Positions 15,374 to 22,092 of a stretch of DNA of 23,947 nt are shown piece after piece (positions within the stretch are counted from its first letter, which is position 1; each line of letters opens with the position of its first letter). Both the position numbers and the translations under genes were made by a program. Source of the DNA: an uncultured Chloracidobacterium sp. (lineage in GTDB: Bacteria > Acidobacteriota > Blastocatellia > Pyrinomonadales > Pyrinomonadaceae); NCBI GenBank assembly GCA_937941715.1, contig CALDGX010000112.1, forward strand, positions 1 through 23,947, given 5' to 3'. The notes under the pieces were generated by a model. It did no database searches. It saw only the letters and a program-made list of their open reading frames with translations, and was not told the origin of the DNA.

Positions 15374-15514
15374 GTAGTGAACTCGCGAGGATGATTTGAT
15401 TCCTCCAAAGGATTTCGATCGCAGCCCCACGGGGATGTATCGAAACAAAGAGATCGCGGAGATCAGACCTGGGGCCAGCGCCGACCCCTAACATGGTTTC
15501 CGCGATCTTCTTTT
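15374..15514 (+). ncRNA. Candidate sigma54-dependent small RNA
   Basis: The region from the predicted P7 start to a terminator-like hairpin is about 140 nt. It contains GAGGA/TCCTC (15387-15391/15401-15405), CCCC/GGGG (around 15425-15434), and a perfect 10-bp stem AGATCGCGGA (15451-15460) with TCCGCGATCT (15499-15508) enclosing an inner GGGG/CCCC hairpin. A U-rich tract (TTCTTTT) ends it. An 18-codon frame from ATG 15435 to 15491 lies inside the terminal hairpin and looks incidental. Function and targets are unknown; the RNA is inferred from promoter plus structure. Confidence 0.45.
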
Positions 15515-15525
15515 GCGCGAAAATT
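15511..15525. promoter_or_regulatory. Candidate activator half-site (site F)
   Basis: TTTTGCGCGAAAATT contains GCGAAAATT, matching the half-site seen at sites A-E, and is partly palindromic. It lies about 86 bp upstream of sigma54 promoter P8. It overlaps the U-run of the candidate RNA terminator. It is the weakest of the six because no separate second arm is clear. Confidence 0.4.
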
Positions 15526-15604
15526 GACGCATTTACCGACATCGTTGCGGTCTTTTCCGCGCGTAGTAGGGCAATGGCAAGCGATTTTTCGGCTGATCAA
15601 TGAC

Positions 15605-15620
15605 TGGCACGTTCCTTGCT
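15605..15620 (+). promoter_or_regulatory. Sigma54 (-24/-12) promoter P8 for the small membrane protein/Hsp20 operon
   Basis: TGGCACGTTCCTTGCT is a full consensus match, with GG (15606-15607) and GC (15618-15619) 10 bases apart. The predicted start is near 15631, about 64 nt before ATG 15695. Confidence 0.85.
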
Positions 15621-15694
15621 GACTTAATAATGCGAATTACGATACGTGAGAGCATTCTCACAAATTAAATAACTGGGAATAGGAGAAATCAAAC

Positions 15695-15940
15695 ATGGTC
15701 AAATTATATGGATTGCTCTGGCTGGCAATAGCGACGGTCGCATTGATCCTCTTTTTAGGAGGAGTGATGACGATGCCGGTGGTTGTAGTTTTTGGCTTTA
15801 TTTCCTTCGGAATGGTCTTCATGGGAATGATCGGCGTATTACCGACGATGGTATCGCATCATTCGACCGACGTCGCCAAGCCGATCAAAGAGGCCGAAAA
15901 GGGCAAACAGCGCAAAATCCACCGGCCGGCCCATGCATGA
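15695..15940 (+). CDS. Small two-helix membrane protein
   Basis: 81 residues: two membrane helices (about 5-25 and 28-50) separated by a Gly/Met turn, then a charged, Lys/His-rich cytoplasmic-type tail. I recognise no family. The ribosome site AGGAG sits nine bases before the ATG. It is the first gene after sigma54 promoter P8 and 69 bases before the Hsp20 gene; a short CGGCAC/GTGCCG hairpin (15967-15987) lies between them. Expression with a small heat-shock protein suggests a role in membrane or envelope stress, which is inference only. Confidence 0.7.
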   Translation: MVKLYGLLWLAIATVALILFLGGVMTMPVVVVFGFISFGMVFMGMIGVLPTMVSHHSTDVAKPIKEAEKGKQRKIHRPAHA

Positions 15941-16009
15941 TTCTATTCCCGTCTAGATCTGGTTCTCGGCACCGCTATTTTGTGCCGGGCTTAATTGGAG
16001 TAAAGGGAC

Positions 16010-16543
16010 ATGAAAAATGAAGCAACAGCACTGGCAAAGGAACCGGTGAATACCGAGCCGAGATTTCCGGCCTTCGTCGAGATCGAAAAGATGCTCGACC
16101 GCGTCGCGGAATTTACGGCCGAAACGTCAAAAAAGGCTTATGACTATTTCATGCTGCGCGGCGACGAGTTGACGTCGCACTTTGACGACTGGCTCAAAGC
16201 CGAGATGGACATTCTGCGTCCGACGCCGCTTGAGATCACTCAGACCGATGAAATGATCAACGTCCGTGCGGCGGTCCCCGGTTTCAAACCCGAAGAAATC
16301 GAGATCAGTCTCAAGGATGATCTATTGATCATGAGCGGCGAGACCAAAGCCGCAGAAAAGAAAGAGGATGAGAAACTCTTTCTCAACGAGTGGCGGAGCA
16401 ATCGCTTTTGCCGGCAAATGAGATTGCCGTGCGCGGTCGAAGTAGAGAATGTGAATGCCAAACTAAAGGACGGCATTCTGTACCTCGAACTTAAGAAGAA
16501 ACCGGTCGAAGAGGCCGCAAATATCACGGTAACGGCGGAGTAA
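16010..16543 (+). CDS. Hsp20 small heat-shock protein with DUF2934-like N-terminal segment
   Basis: 177 residues. The alpha-crystallin domain spans about 75-175, with AVPGFKPEEIEISLKDD, LIMSGE and the closing GILYLELKKKP strand; it holds unfolding proteins in an ATP-independent way and forms oligomers. Before it, KKAYDYFMLRG...HFDDWLKAE (about 43-66) resembles the DUF2934 segment (AYELxxxRG...DWLxAE). The usual C-terminal IxI motif is not obvious; the tail ends ANITVTAE. The start is preceded by GGAGTAAAGGGA. Second gene of the P8 operon and followed by a strong terminator, so it is sigma54-controlled rather than sigma32- or HrcA/CIRCE-controlled as far as the sequence shows. Confidence 0.9.
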   Translation: MKNEATALAKEPVNTEPRFPAFVEIEKMLDRVAEFTAETSKKAYDYFMLRGDELTSHFDDWLKAEMDILRPTPLEITQTDEMINVRAAVPGFKPEEIEISLKDDLLIMSGETKAAEKKEDEKLFLNEWRSNRFCRQMRLPCAVEVENVNAKLKDGILYLELKKKPVEEAANITVTAE

Positions 16544-16557
16544 TTCCCGCCAATGGG

Positions 16558-16609
16558 CCGCGGATCAGACTGGTAATGCCGTTCCGGTCTGATTCGTGGT
16601 CCTTTTTTT
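16558..16609 (+). terminator. Rho-independent terminator after Hsp20
   Basis: 13-bp stem with two G-U pairs (16561-16573 with 16584-16596), 10-nt loop, then T7 at 16603-16609. The T-run overlaps the stop codon of the convergent mnmE gene. Confidence 0.85.
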
Positions 16610-17990
16610 ATTTACCAATACAAAAGGTCGAAAATATTTGCCCCAGCATATCTTCTGTCGTGGTTTCTCCTGTGATCTCACCCAAATAACGCAGAGCGTT
16701 ATGGAGTCCGATCAGGACTATCTCTTCGCTCATTCCCTCATCGAGCCGCTTTATCGAATCTTCGATTTCTATCTTTGTCCGGATCAGCAGGTCGTGGTGC
16801 CGCGCGTCTGACACCAGAAATCCGGCATTCGATACGTCCTCGGGAGCAAACGGTTTGATGATCGAGGCCTTGAGTTGATCGATCCCCTCACCCGATTTCG
16901 CGGATACGGGTGTTATCCGTGGCCGCAGATACGCGAGACTCGAATGTTGTGCTGCAATAACGCGGTCGATGTCAGACGACGGGACCTTGTCGATCTTATT
17001 AAGCGCGACGATATAGTTAAATCGGCCTGCACTGTTCAGGATCTCATGATCCTCCGTCGTGATCGGCTCAGACGCGTCCAGGATGACTATCACGAGGTCC
17101 GCATCCGCCATCAGCGCCCTTGACCTTTCGACACCGATGCTCTCGACCGTATCGCTTGTCTCTCGCAATCCGGCGGTGTCGATCAGTGAGATCGGAATAT
17201 CATTGATGACCAGGCGCTCGTGGATCTGATCGCGAGTCGTACCCGCGATGTCAGTGACTATTGCACGGTCTCCGCCAAAGAGTGCGTTGAAAATACTCGA
17301 TTTGCCAACATTTGGACGGCCGACGATCGCGACGCACAGCCCTTCACGAATGAGATGCCCCGCCTTGTATGTGCCGGCAAGTCTTTCGGTTTCGCGGGCG
17401 ATGTCGGCGAGGTTGCTGCGGACACCTTCCGCCTGGGCCGCCGGAAGGTCGTCCTCGACAAACTCAAGTGCCGATTCGAGAACGACGATCACGCTCAATA
17501 TCTCGTTCTTTAACGGCGTCAGTTGGCGGGACATTTCTCCGCCCATTTGCCGGACCGCCTGCCGCGCCGACGCCGCGGTCTGCGAATCGATCAGGTCGCG
17601 AATTGCCTCGGCCTCGGCAAGGTCGATTCTCCCGTTAGAAAGAGCCCTCAGCGTGAATTCACCGGGCTCAGCCATACGAGCGTCCAACTCGAGACATATG
17701 TCGATGACTTGGCGGAGAAGGACCGGCGAACCGTGACAACTGATCTCAACCACGTCTTCCCCGGTGAATGATCGCGGGCCGGGAAAATACGTGATGACCG
17801 CCTCGTCGATCACCTCGTTCGTCGAGGGGTAAAATAATTTTCGCAGCGTCGCCTTGCGGGGCATGAAGGAAAAGTCACCGCCGCCCGTCATTCGCTGAGT
17901 GATAAACAATGCCTCGTCACCGCTAATGCGGATCACGCCGATCCCGCTGCGACCGGTTGGAGTTGCTAATGCGACGATAGTCTGGGGCAT
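16608..17990 (-). CDS. mnmE: tRNA modification GTPase MnmE (TrmE)
   Basis: A 460-residue GTPase that, with MnmG, installs the carboxymethylaminomethyl or related group on U34 of tRNAs. The N-terminal folate-binding domain (about 1-118) has IVALATPTGRSGIGVIRISG and SFTGEDVVEISCHG. A helical domain follows, with the inserted G domain at about 215-375: GRPNVGKSS (G1), GTTRD (G2), DTAGLRET (G3) and NKID (G4). It ends in the conserved FCIGK, whose Cys is required for modification. Length is as usual. It follows khpB by 90 bp in the rpmH-yidC-mnmE cluster; a terminator-like hairpin in that gap could make it partly independent. No good ribosome site is seen. Confidence 0.97.
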   Translation of the reverse strand: MPQTIVALATPTGRSGIGVIRISGDEALFITQRMTGGGDFSFMPRKATLRKLFYPSTNEVIDEAVITYFPGPRSFTGEDVVEISCHGSPVLLRQVIDICLELDARMAEPGEFTLRALSNGRIDLAEAEAIRDLIDSQTAASARQAVRQMGGEMSRQLTPLKNEILSVIVVLESALEFVEDDLPAAQAEGVRSNLADIARETERLAGTYKAGHLIREGLCVAIVGRPNVGKSSIFNALFGGDRAIVTDIAGTTRDQIHERLVINDIPISLIDTAGLRETSDTVESIGVERSRALMADADLVIVILDASEPITTEDHEILNSAGRFNYIVALNKIDKVPSSDIDRVIAAQHSSLAYLRPRITPVSAKSGEGIDQLKASIIKPFAPEDVSNAGFLVSDARHHDLLIRTKIEIEDSIKRLDEGMSEEIVLIGLHNALRYLGEITGETTTEDMLGQIFSTFCIGK

Positions 17991-18009
17991 CAGGTATATT
18001 TCACCACAG

Positions 18010-18057
18010 TAAAAGCAAAGAGCACAGAGCAGGTCTTCGAAACCAGCTCAGTGCCCT
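18010..18057 (-). terminator. Imperfect hairpin with U-rich tail between khpB and mnmE
   Basis: On the minus strand, a stem with three paired blocks (GCAC/GTGC, GAGC/GCTC, GGT/ACC, broken by T-T mismatches) closes on a TTCGAA-centred loop and is followed by CTTTGCTTTT. It could terminate or attenuate transcription from khpB into mnmE. Confidence 0.4.
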
Positions 18058-18080
18058 CACGTGATCTTAATTTTCGGCAG

Positions 18081-18530
18081 CTACTGAAGCCGAACTTGCA
18101 AACGTCGTTCGCGGCCGTCGCCGACCGACTCCGTAAAAAGGTCTTCTTCCTTCTGCAAGGTCAGATGAATGATCCGTCTCTCGGTCGAATTGAGGACGCC
18201 GAACGTAAATGGCCGTCCCGTCTTTCTGACCTGATCAGCGGCAAAGCGCGCCATCGCATGAAGCTCGGCCTTTCGTGTTTGACGAAACCCTTCGGCGTCA
18301 ACGACAAAGCGGTGCTCACGGTCGAGTTCGCGGCCATAAACCTGAAACAAAAGGACCTCGAAAGCATCGAGTAATTCGCCGTTCTCAGCCAGTGCAAAGT
18401 GGGCATCCTCGCCGCTTAGGTTTAGCAGGCATCCCTCGTCGGTCCACGATGAGGTCACACTCAGGTCAAACTTCATATCGGACACAAGTCCTGATAAGAA
18501 CTCTCTGGCGTTGTCACAAATCTCGTTCAT
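18081..18530 (-). CDS. khpB: KhpB/Jag-type RNA-binding protein (divergent KH plus R3H)
   Basis: 149 residues. The C-terminal R3H-like region is clear (FTFGVLNSTERRIIHLTL, then the FTESVGDGRERRLQVRL ending typical of Jag). The preceding part has a KH-II-like layout (LAENGELLDAFEVLLFQVYG), but the usual GxxG loop is degraded. It lacks the Jag_N domain found in longer homologues. Its position directly after yidC is diagnostic. KhpB proteins bind RNA and affect cell elongation and division in Gram-positives; the role here is inferred. I use ATG 18530; a TTG nine bases earlier is an alternative and no ribosome site decides. Confidence 0.82.
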   Translation of the reverse strand: MNEICDNAREFLSGLVSDMKFDLSVTSSWTDEGCLLNLSGEDAHFALAENGELLDAFEVLLFQVYGRELDREHRFVVDAEGFRQTRKAELHAMARFAADQVRKTGRPFTFGVLNSTERRIIHLTLQKEEDLFTESVGDGRERRLQVRLQ

Positions 18531-18580
18531 AATCTTCAAAACATCCGGCCTCGATCAAAAGGTCCGAACACCACCACTTA

Positions 18581-20497
18581 TCATTTCGACTTAACCTTCT
18601 TAGCGTTTGCCGGCACCGAATCTACAATCTGGGTTCCCGGTGGCACCGAGGTCTTGTTCAACCGGTTGATGACCATCTGCTGGCCAAAGCTGACAATGTT
18701 GCCAAAGAACCAGTAGAGCAACAGTCCGGAAGGGGCTGACCACATGACCCACAACATCATTATCGGCATCAGATACGTCATCATTTTCTGCTGCATCTGT
18801 TGTTCGGGTGTCACAGTCGCGGCAGTCGGCGTAAATTTCATCGAGAGCACCATCGAGATCGCAAAAGCAAACTCGAGCAGATGCCACGGATCTGCGGCCG
18901 AAAGATCCGGTAGCCAAAGGAATGACGCCTGGCGAACCTCGAGCGATACCGTCACTGCTGTGTAGAACGCGATCAAAAGCGGGAACTGCAGCAACATCGG
19001 CAGACAACCGCCGATCGGCAGCGCGTCCTTGGTCAATTTGAGCTGCTCCATCTGCAGGGCACGCATTCGCGGATCATCATTCGGAACGCCCTTTTTCTGA
19101 AGGTCCTTGATCTTGTCCTGGATCTCTTTCATTTTCGGAGCATTGCCCGAAGCCTTCTTGAACGACTTTGACTGCGACCACCGTAGCGGAAACAGCAGTG
19201 AATAGAACAGGAAAGTAAATACGATGATCGCAAGACCGTAATTATGCGTCAGCCCGTTAAAGAAATTCAGGGCGTACAGGATGGGGATCGAGATCGGTTT
19301 GGTCAGCCAGCGGAGCCACCAGTAATTGCTAAAATTGATCAGATTGGTGATCTCGACGGGGCGACCGACCTGATCAGAGAGCGGTTTGTTCAGCGATGAT
19401 AAAAGGAAATAGTCCTTTGTCCCGGTGAAGATCTTGGTTACCGAGCCATCTCCCGCGATCGGCATATAGACCGTCACCAGATGACGCGTTTCACTGGTCT
19501 TGGCGTTGCGAAGCACCCATTGGAAAATGCTCTCGTAAAACGGCTTGGTCTGCACATCATACTTTGAGGCCCGATATTCCAATCCCTGCACCTGGGCCGC
19601 CGGGATCGCCGCCATCGCAAAATACGCGTCTCCGACACCGGCCCAATCGACGGTCCCGCTGTCCGTCAATGATGCCTGGCCGTTGGCGTCGTAAACAAAA
19701 GTGTAATTTCCCTGATGCCGCTTTATATCACCATTGATCGAAGCCACCGCCTCCGATTCGATATGATAGAAATTGTGGTTGTTGATGGCGTGGTCGCCGA
19801 TACTCGCTCCGATCAGCAATCGGGTATTCGGCACGCTTTGGCCGCCCTTTTTCAAGCTGACGCCCAGGTCCGCGATATAGCTGTCGGCTCGAAAGACAAA
19901 CGTCTTTTTGACCTCGACGCCCGAAGCATCGGTTAATGTGAACTCGATCTGCTTTTCCTGCCCCTGAGCAAGCGAAATAGTATCTTCTGATGCCGATATC
20001 GCATAATTTCGCCCGTTTACAAGGTCATTGACGGCAGCATCATCTGTACTCAGCCTGAACGGAATTTCCTGCGGGCTTCTTGCAAGTGCCTCAGGCGAGA
20101 TCAACTGCATCGGCTTTTTGTCGTTTTCAGTCGAACCGTCGGCATAGACAGGAAATTGGCTTTTTGGCGAATCATTCTTGAGGATGATCCAACTCGTCGC
20201 AAGCGCACCCTTTGAGTCGAGTGTCACCTCGAAAAGCGGAGATTTGATCGTTATCTTACGATTGGGAGTCGTATCAGGCGTCGCTGCGGCCGGTGTCGCC
20301 ACAGGCGTTTGTGCTATCTGGGCAGGAGTCGGCGTTGTTGCCGCCGTATTGGCGTTTGCCGTCGTGTTTGTGTTCGCATTGGCGTCGCCTGCGGGCGGCT
20401 TTGGGGCAAAAAAGTACGACCACCCGAAAAGTACGACCATCGATAAAACGGCCGCGATCAAAAAACGAGATTGACTCTGATTACCGGAATTTTCCAT
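18581..20497 (-). CDS. yidC: Membrane protein insertase YidC
   Basis: A 638-residue insertase of the long Gram-negative type, inserting and folding inner-membrane proteins with or without SecYEG. Helix 1 at about 10-28 is followed by a low-complexity Ala/Thr/Asn/Pro linker (about 33-78), the large periplasmic beta domain (about 80-390), and the conserved Oxa1 core with five helices (about 400-620). The core includes the helix with the functional Arg (SLLFPLRWSQSKS) and the coiled cytoplasmic hairpin after it. It ends in a Lys-rich tail. Its ATG overlaps the yidD stop by one base (TAATG), so translation is coupled. The window encodes many membrane and exported proteins that would be clients. 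Confidence 0.97.
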   Translation of the reverse strand: MENSGNQSQSRFLIAAVLSMVVLFGWSYFFAPKPPAGDANANTNTTANANTAATTPTPAQIAQTPVATPAAATPDTTPNRKITIKSPLFEVTLDSKGALATSWIILKNDSPKSQFPVYADGSTENDKKPMQLISPEALARSPQEIPFRLSTDDAAVNDLVNGRNYAISASEDTISLAQGQEKQIEFTLTDASGVEVKKTFVFRADSYIADLGVSLKKGGQSVPNTRLLIGASIGDHAINNHNFYHIESEAVASINGDIKRHQGNYTFVYDANGQASLTDSGTVDWAGVGDAYFAMAAIPAAQVQGLEYRASKYDVQTKPFYESIFQWVLRNAKTSETRHLVTVYMPIAGDGSVTKIFTGTKDYFLLSSLNKPLSDQVGRPVEITNLINFSNYWWLRWLTKPISIPILYALNFFNGLTHNYGLAIIVFTFLFYSLLFPLRWSQSKSFKKASGNAPKMKEIQDKIKDLQKKGVPNDDPRMRALQMEQLKLTKDALPIGGCLPMLLQFPLLIAFYTAVTVSLEVRQASFLWLPDLSAADPWHLLEFAFAISMVLSMKFTPTAATVTPEQQMQQKMMTYLMPIMMLWVMWSAPSGLLLYWFFGNIVSFGQQMVINRLNKTSVPPGTQIVDSVPANAKKVKSK

Positions 20498-20706
20498 TAT
20501 TTCACCGGGTCGTGTCCGCCCTTACAAAACGGCTGACACCTCAAAATACGCGTTAGACCCATCCATGTTCCGCGTAATGCTCCATACTTTTCAACGGCCT
20601 GGCGGGCATATTCAGAGCACGTCGGCTCGAAACGGCAGGCAGGCGGCAAAAACGGCGAAAGAAACGCCTTATATATGCCCAATATGTCTAAAACCAAAAA
20701 CTTCAT
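20497..20706 (-). CDS. yidD: Membrane protein insertion efficiency factor YidD
   Basis: A 69-residue YidD. The hallmark Cys-rich core is present: YKAFLSPFLPPACRFEPTCS, then EYARQAVEKYGALRG and RILRCQPFCKGGHDPV. It is an amphipathic membrane-associated protein that aids YidC-dependent insertion. I use ATG 20706; TTG 20712 would add two residues. There is no clear ribosome site. Its stop overlaps the yidC start. Confidence 0.95.
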   Translation of the reverse strand: MKFLVLDILGIYKAFLSPFLPPACRFEPTCSEYARQAVEKYGALRGTWMGLTRILRCQPFCKGGHDPVK

Positions 20707-20762
20707 CCGCAAAAAAGAGTAAAGGCGGAAACACGTGCCGTAAGCGAGTGTGTTCTTCCGCC

Positions 20763-21146
20763 CTATCTCATATCCGTGAGGATCGCGTCGCCGCCGCCCG
20801 GGATCCCACCTTTGATCTTTGCCGCGATCGCTCTAAATTCGCCAAGCGGCTTTTCGAGTTTTGCATACAGAAGGCTTCGCCTTGCGTTCAAAACCCAATC
20901 GAACTTGGTCTCGATCGTGTCGAGTTCGGCACGGCTCAGTCTAAATGCTTCTCTCAGCAATCGCTTTGCGCGATTACGGGCAACGGCATTGCCGATCGCT
21001 TTTTTGGTCGCCGTAACGCCCAGCCGGTGAACACCAAGTTCTGCGGGCAAAATGAAAACCGTCATAAAACGGCCTTCAAAACGTCTGCCCTGATCGTAGA
21101 CACGAAGGAAATCGGCGCGCTTTCTCAGCCGCTCGTCCTTCGACAA
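20763..21146 (-). CDS. rnpA: Ribonuclease P protein component RnpA
   Basis: The protein subunit of RNase P, which matures the 5' end of tRNAs. The core is clear: LSKDERLRKRADFLRVYDQG, a central beta region, then the RNA-binding signature AIGNAVARNRAKRLLREAFR. The frame is open far upstream (to 21359) with no ATG near the core. I place the start at TTG 21146, just after rpmH, with AGG seven bases before it; this gives 127 residues, the usual size. The alternative is a start at ATG 21314, producing an extension of 56 residues read from the same DNA as rpmH but in another frame, as described for Thermus. Sequence alone cannot decide. Confidence 0.9.
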   Translation of the reverse strand: MSKDERLRKRADFLRVYDQGRRFEGRFMTVFILPAELGVHRLGVTATKKAIGNAVARNRAKRLLREAFRLSRAELDTIETKFDWVLNARRSLLYAKLEKPLGEFRAIAAKIKGGIPGGGDAILTDMR

Positions 21147-21154
21147 CGAAAGGC

Positions 21155-21301
21155 CTAATAATGGTGAACCGTTAATCGTTTGCGTCCTTTTGCTCGGCGG
21201 CGCTTGATGACCGCCCGCCCGTTCTTGGTCGCCATGCGTGCGCGGAACCCGTGCTTTTTGGCGCGTCGGCGGTTGTTCGGTTGATAAGTTCTCTTCGGCA
21301 T
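21155..21301 (-). CDS. rpmH: Ribosomal protein L34
   Basis: A 48-residue L34 of the large ribosomal subunit. The translation starts MPKRTYQPNNRRRAKKHGFR, contains MATKNGRAVIKRRRAKGRKR, and ends LTVHHY; the first two blocks are the universal L34 core. GGAGAG lies five bases before ATG 21301. The whole gene lies within the open frame that runs into rnpA, one frame shifted. It is first in the rpmH-rnpA-yidD-yidC-khpB-mnmE cluster and has its own promoter at 21346-21373. dnaA, its usual neighbour, is absent upstream; the purN gene is there instead. Confidence 0.97.
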   Translation of the reverse strand: MPKRTYQPNNRRRAKKHGFRARMATKNGRAVIKRRRAKGRKRLTVHHY

Positions 21302-21345
21302 AGTTACTCTCCATCACATTCACTTCGAGAAGTGAAAACCTAGAG

Positions 21346-21373
21346 TTTACACCCAACAACTGGCAGTTGTCAA
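21346..21373 (-). promoter_or_regulatory. Predicted housekeeping promoter of the rpmH cluster
   Basis: Perfect -35 TTGACA (21373-21368), 16 bp, then TGTAAA (21351-21346). The predicted start is near 21339, leaving a leader of about 38 nt that includes a CACTTC/GAAGTG hairpin at 21321-21334 just before the rpmH ribosome site. Confidence 0.65.
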
Positions 21374-21477
21374 AACTAAAACCTTGTAAAAACGGACACT
21401 TAGCGATGGAGGATCAAAGTGCCACTCTGTTGTGGTGGTCGCCGCAGATACCCAATATGTTGTACCATCCAACCCGA

Positions 21478-22092
21478 TCAACGATCCCGGTCGGATCCGA
21501 CACCAGGACTTCCCTCAAGACTTCCGATGCCCGCGGCCGCCAATTTCTTTACAGCCGCGACATAGAGTCCGTGCTCGTGCTCAAGGATGCGGTCGGAAAG
21601 CGTTTCAGGCGTGTCTCCCTCGAGCACCGCAACTTCTTTCTGCAGGATGATCTCGCCGTGGTCGAGCAATTCGTCAACGATGTGAACGGTGCATCCGGAT
21701 GTTCTCACGCCGGCCTCGATAGCCTGCCGTTGAGCGTCAAGCCCCGGGAAAGCCGGAAGTAGGCTCGGGTGAATGTTGACGATTCGGCCCGGAAAGGCGT
21801 TGACGAATTTCGGGGATAGTAACCGCATATAGCCGGCAAGGCACACCAGCTCGACCCCGCGTTTCTTAAGCTCGCTTATGATCTCGTGGTCGTGCTCGTC
21901 GCGTGTGCGACCGTTTCGCTCAACAACGACCGTCTCGACGCCGCGCTCACGGGCCTTTTCCAAACCTGCGGCATTACCCTTGTCGCTGATCACGATCGCG
22001 GCCTCTGAATGCGGTATCTCGCCGCTTTTTATTGCGTCGACAAGCGCCGTCATGTTCGAACCGCGGCCTGAGATTAGTATTCCGATCTTCAT
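21478..22092 (-). CDS. purN: Phosphoribosylglycinamide formyltransferase PurN
   Basis: 204 residues. It transfers the formyl group from 10-formyl-tetrahydrofolate to GAR in purine synthesis, in the cytoplasm. The phosphate-binding start is ILISGRGSNM. Catalytic residues are Asn107 and His109 (NIHPSLLPAFPG) and Asp144 (ELLDHGEII), matching the E. coli triad. The C terminus has a Gly/Ser-rich extension. Its ATG overlaps the stop of the transglutaminase-like gene by one base, so it is coupled to it, and purM lies one gene further upstream. Confidence 0.95.
   Translation of the reverse strand: MKIGILISGRGSNMTALVDAIKSGEIPHSEAAIVISDKGNAAGLEKARERGVETVVVERNGRTRDEHDHEIISELKKRGVELVCLAGYMRLLSPKFVNAFPGRIVNIHPSLLPAFPGLDAQRQAIEAGVRTSGCTVHIVDELLDHGEIILQKEVAVLEGDTPETLSDRILEHEHGLYVAAVKKLAAAGIGSLEGSPGVGSDRDR

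Noticed and set aside
15435..15491. 18-codon plus-strand frame after P7
   Set aside because: It is very short and lies within the terminal hairpin, so initiation would be blocked; kept only as an alternative to the RNA call.
15309..15542. 77-codon minus-strand open frame in the P7/P8 region
   Set aside because: No ribosome site or recognisable features, and it is antisense to the promoter and hairpins; more likely incidental.
20565..21158. Plus-strand open frame of 197 codons across yidD and rnpA
   Set aside because: It is antisense to two certain genes and its translation is low-complexity basic sequence with no family features.
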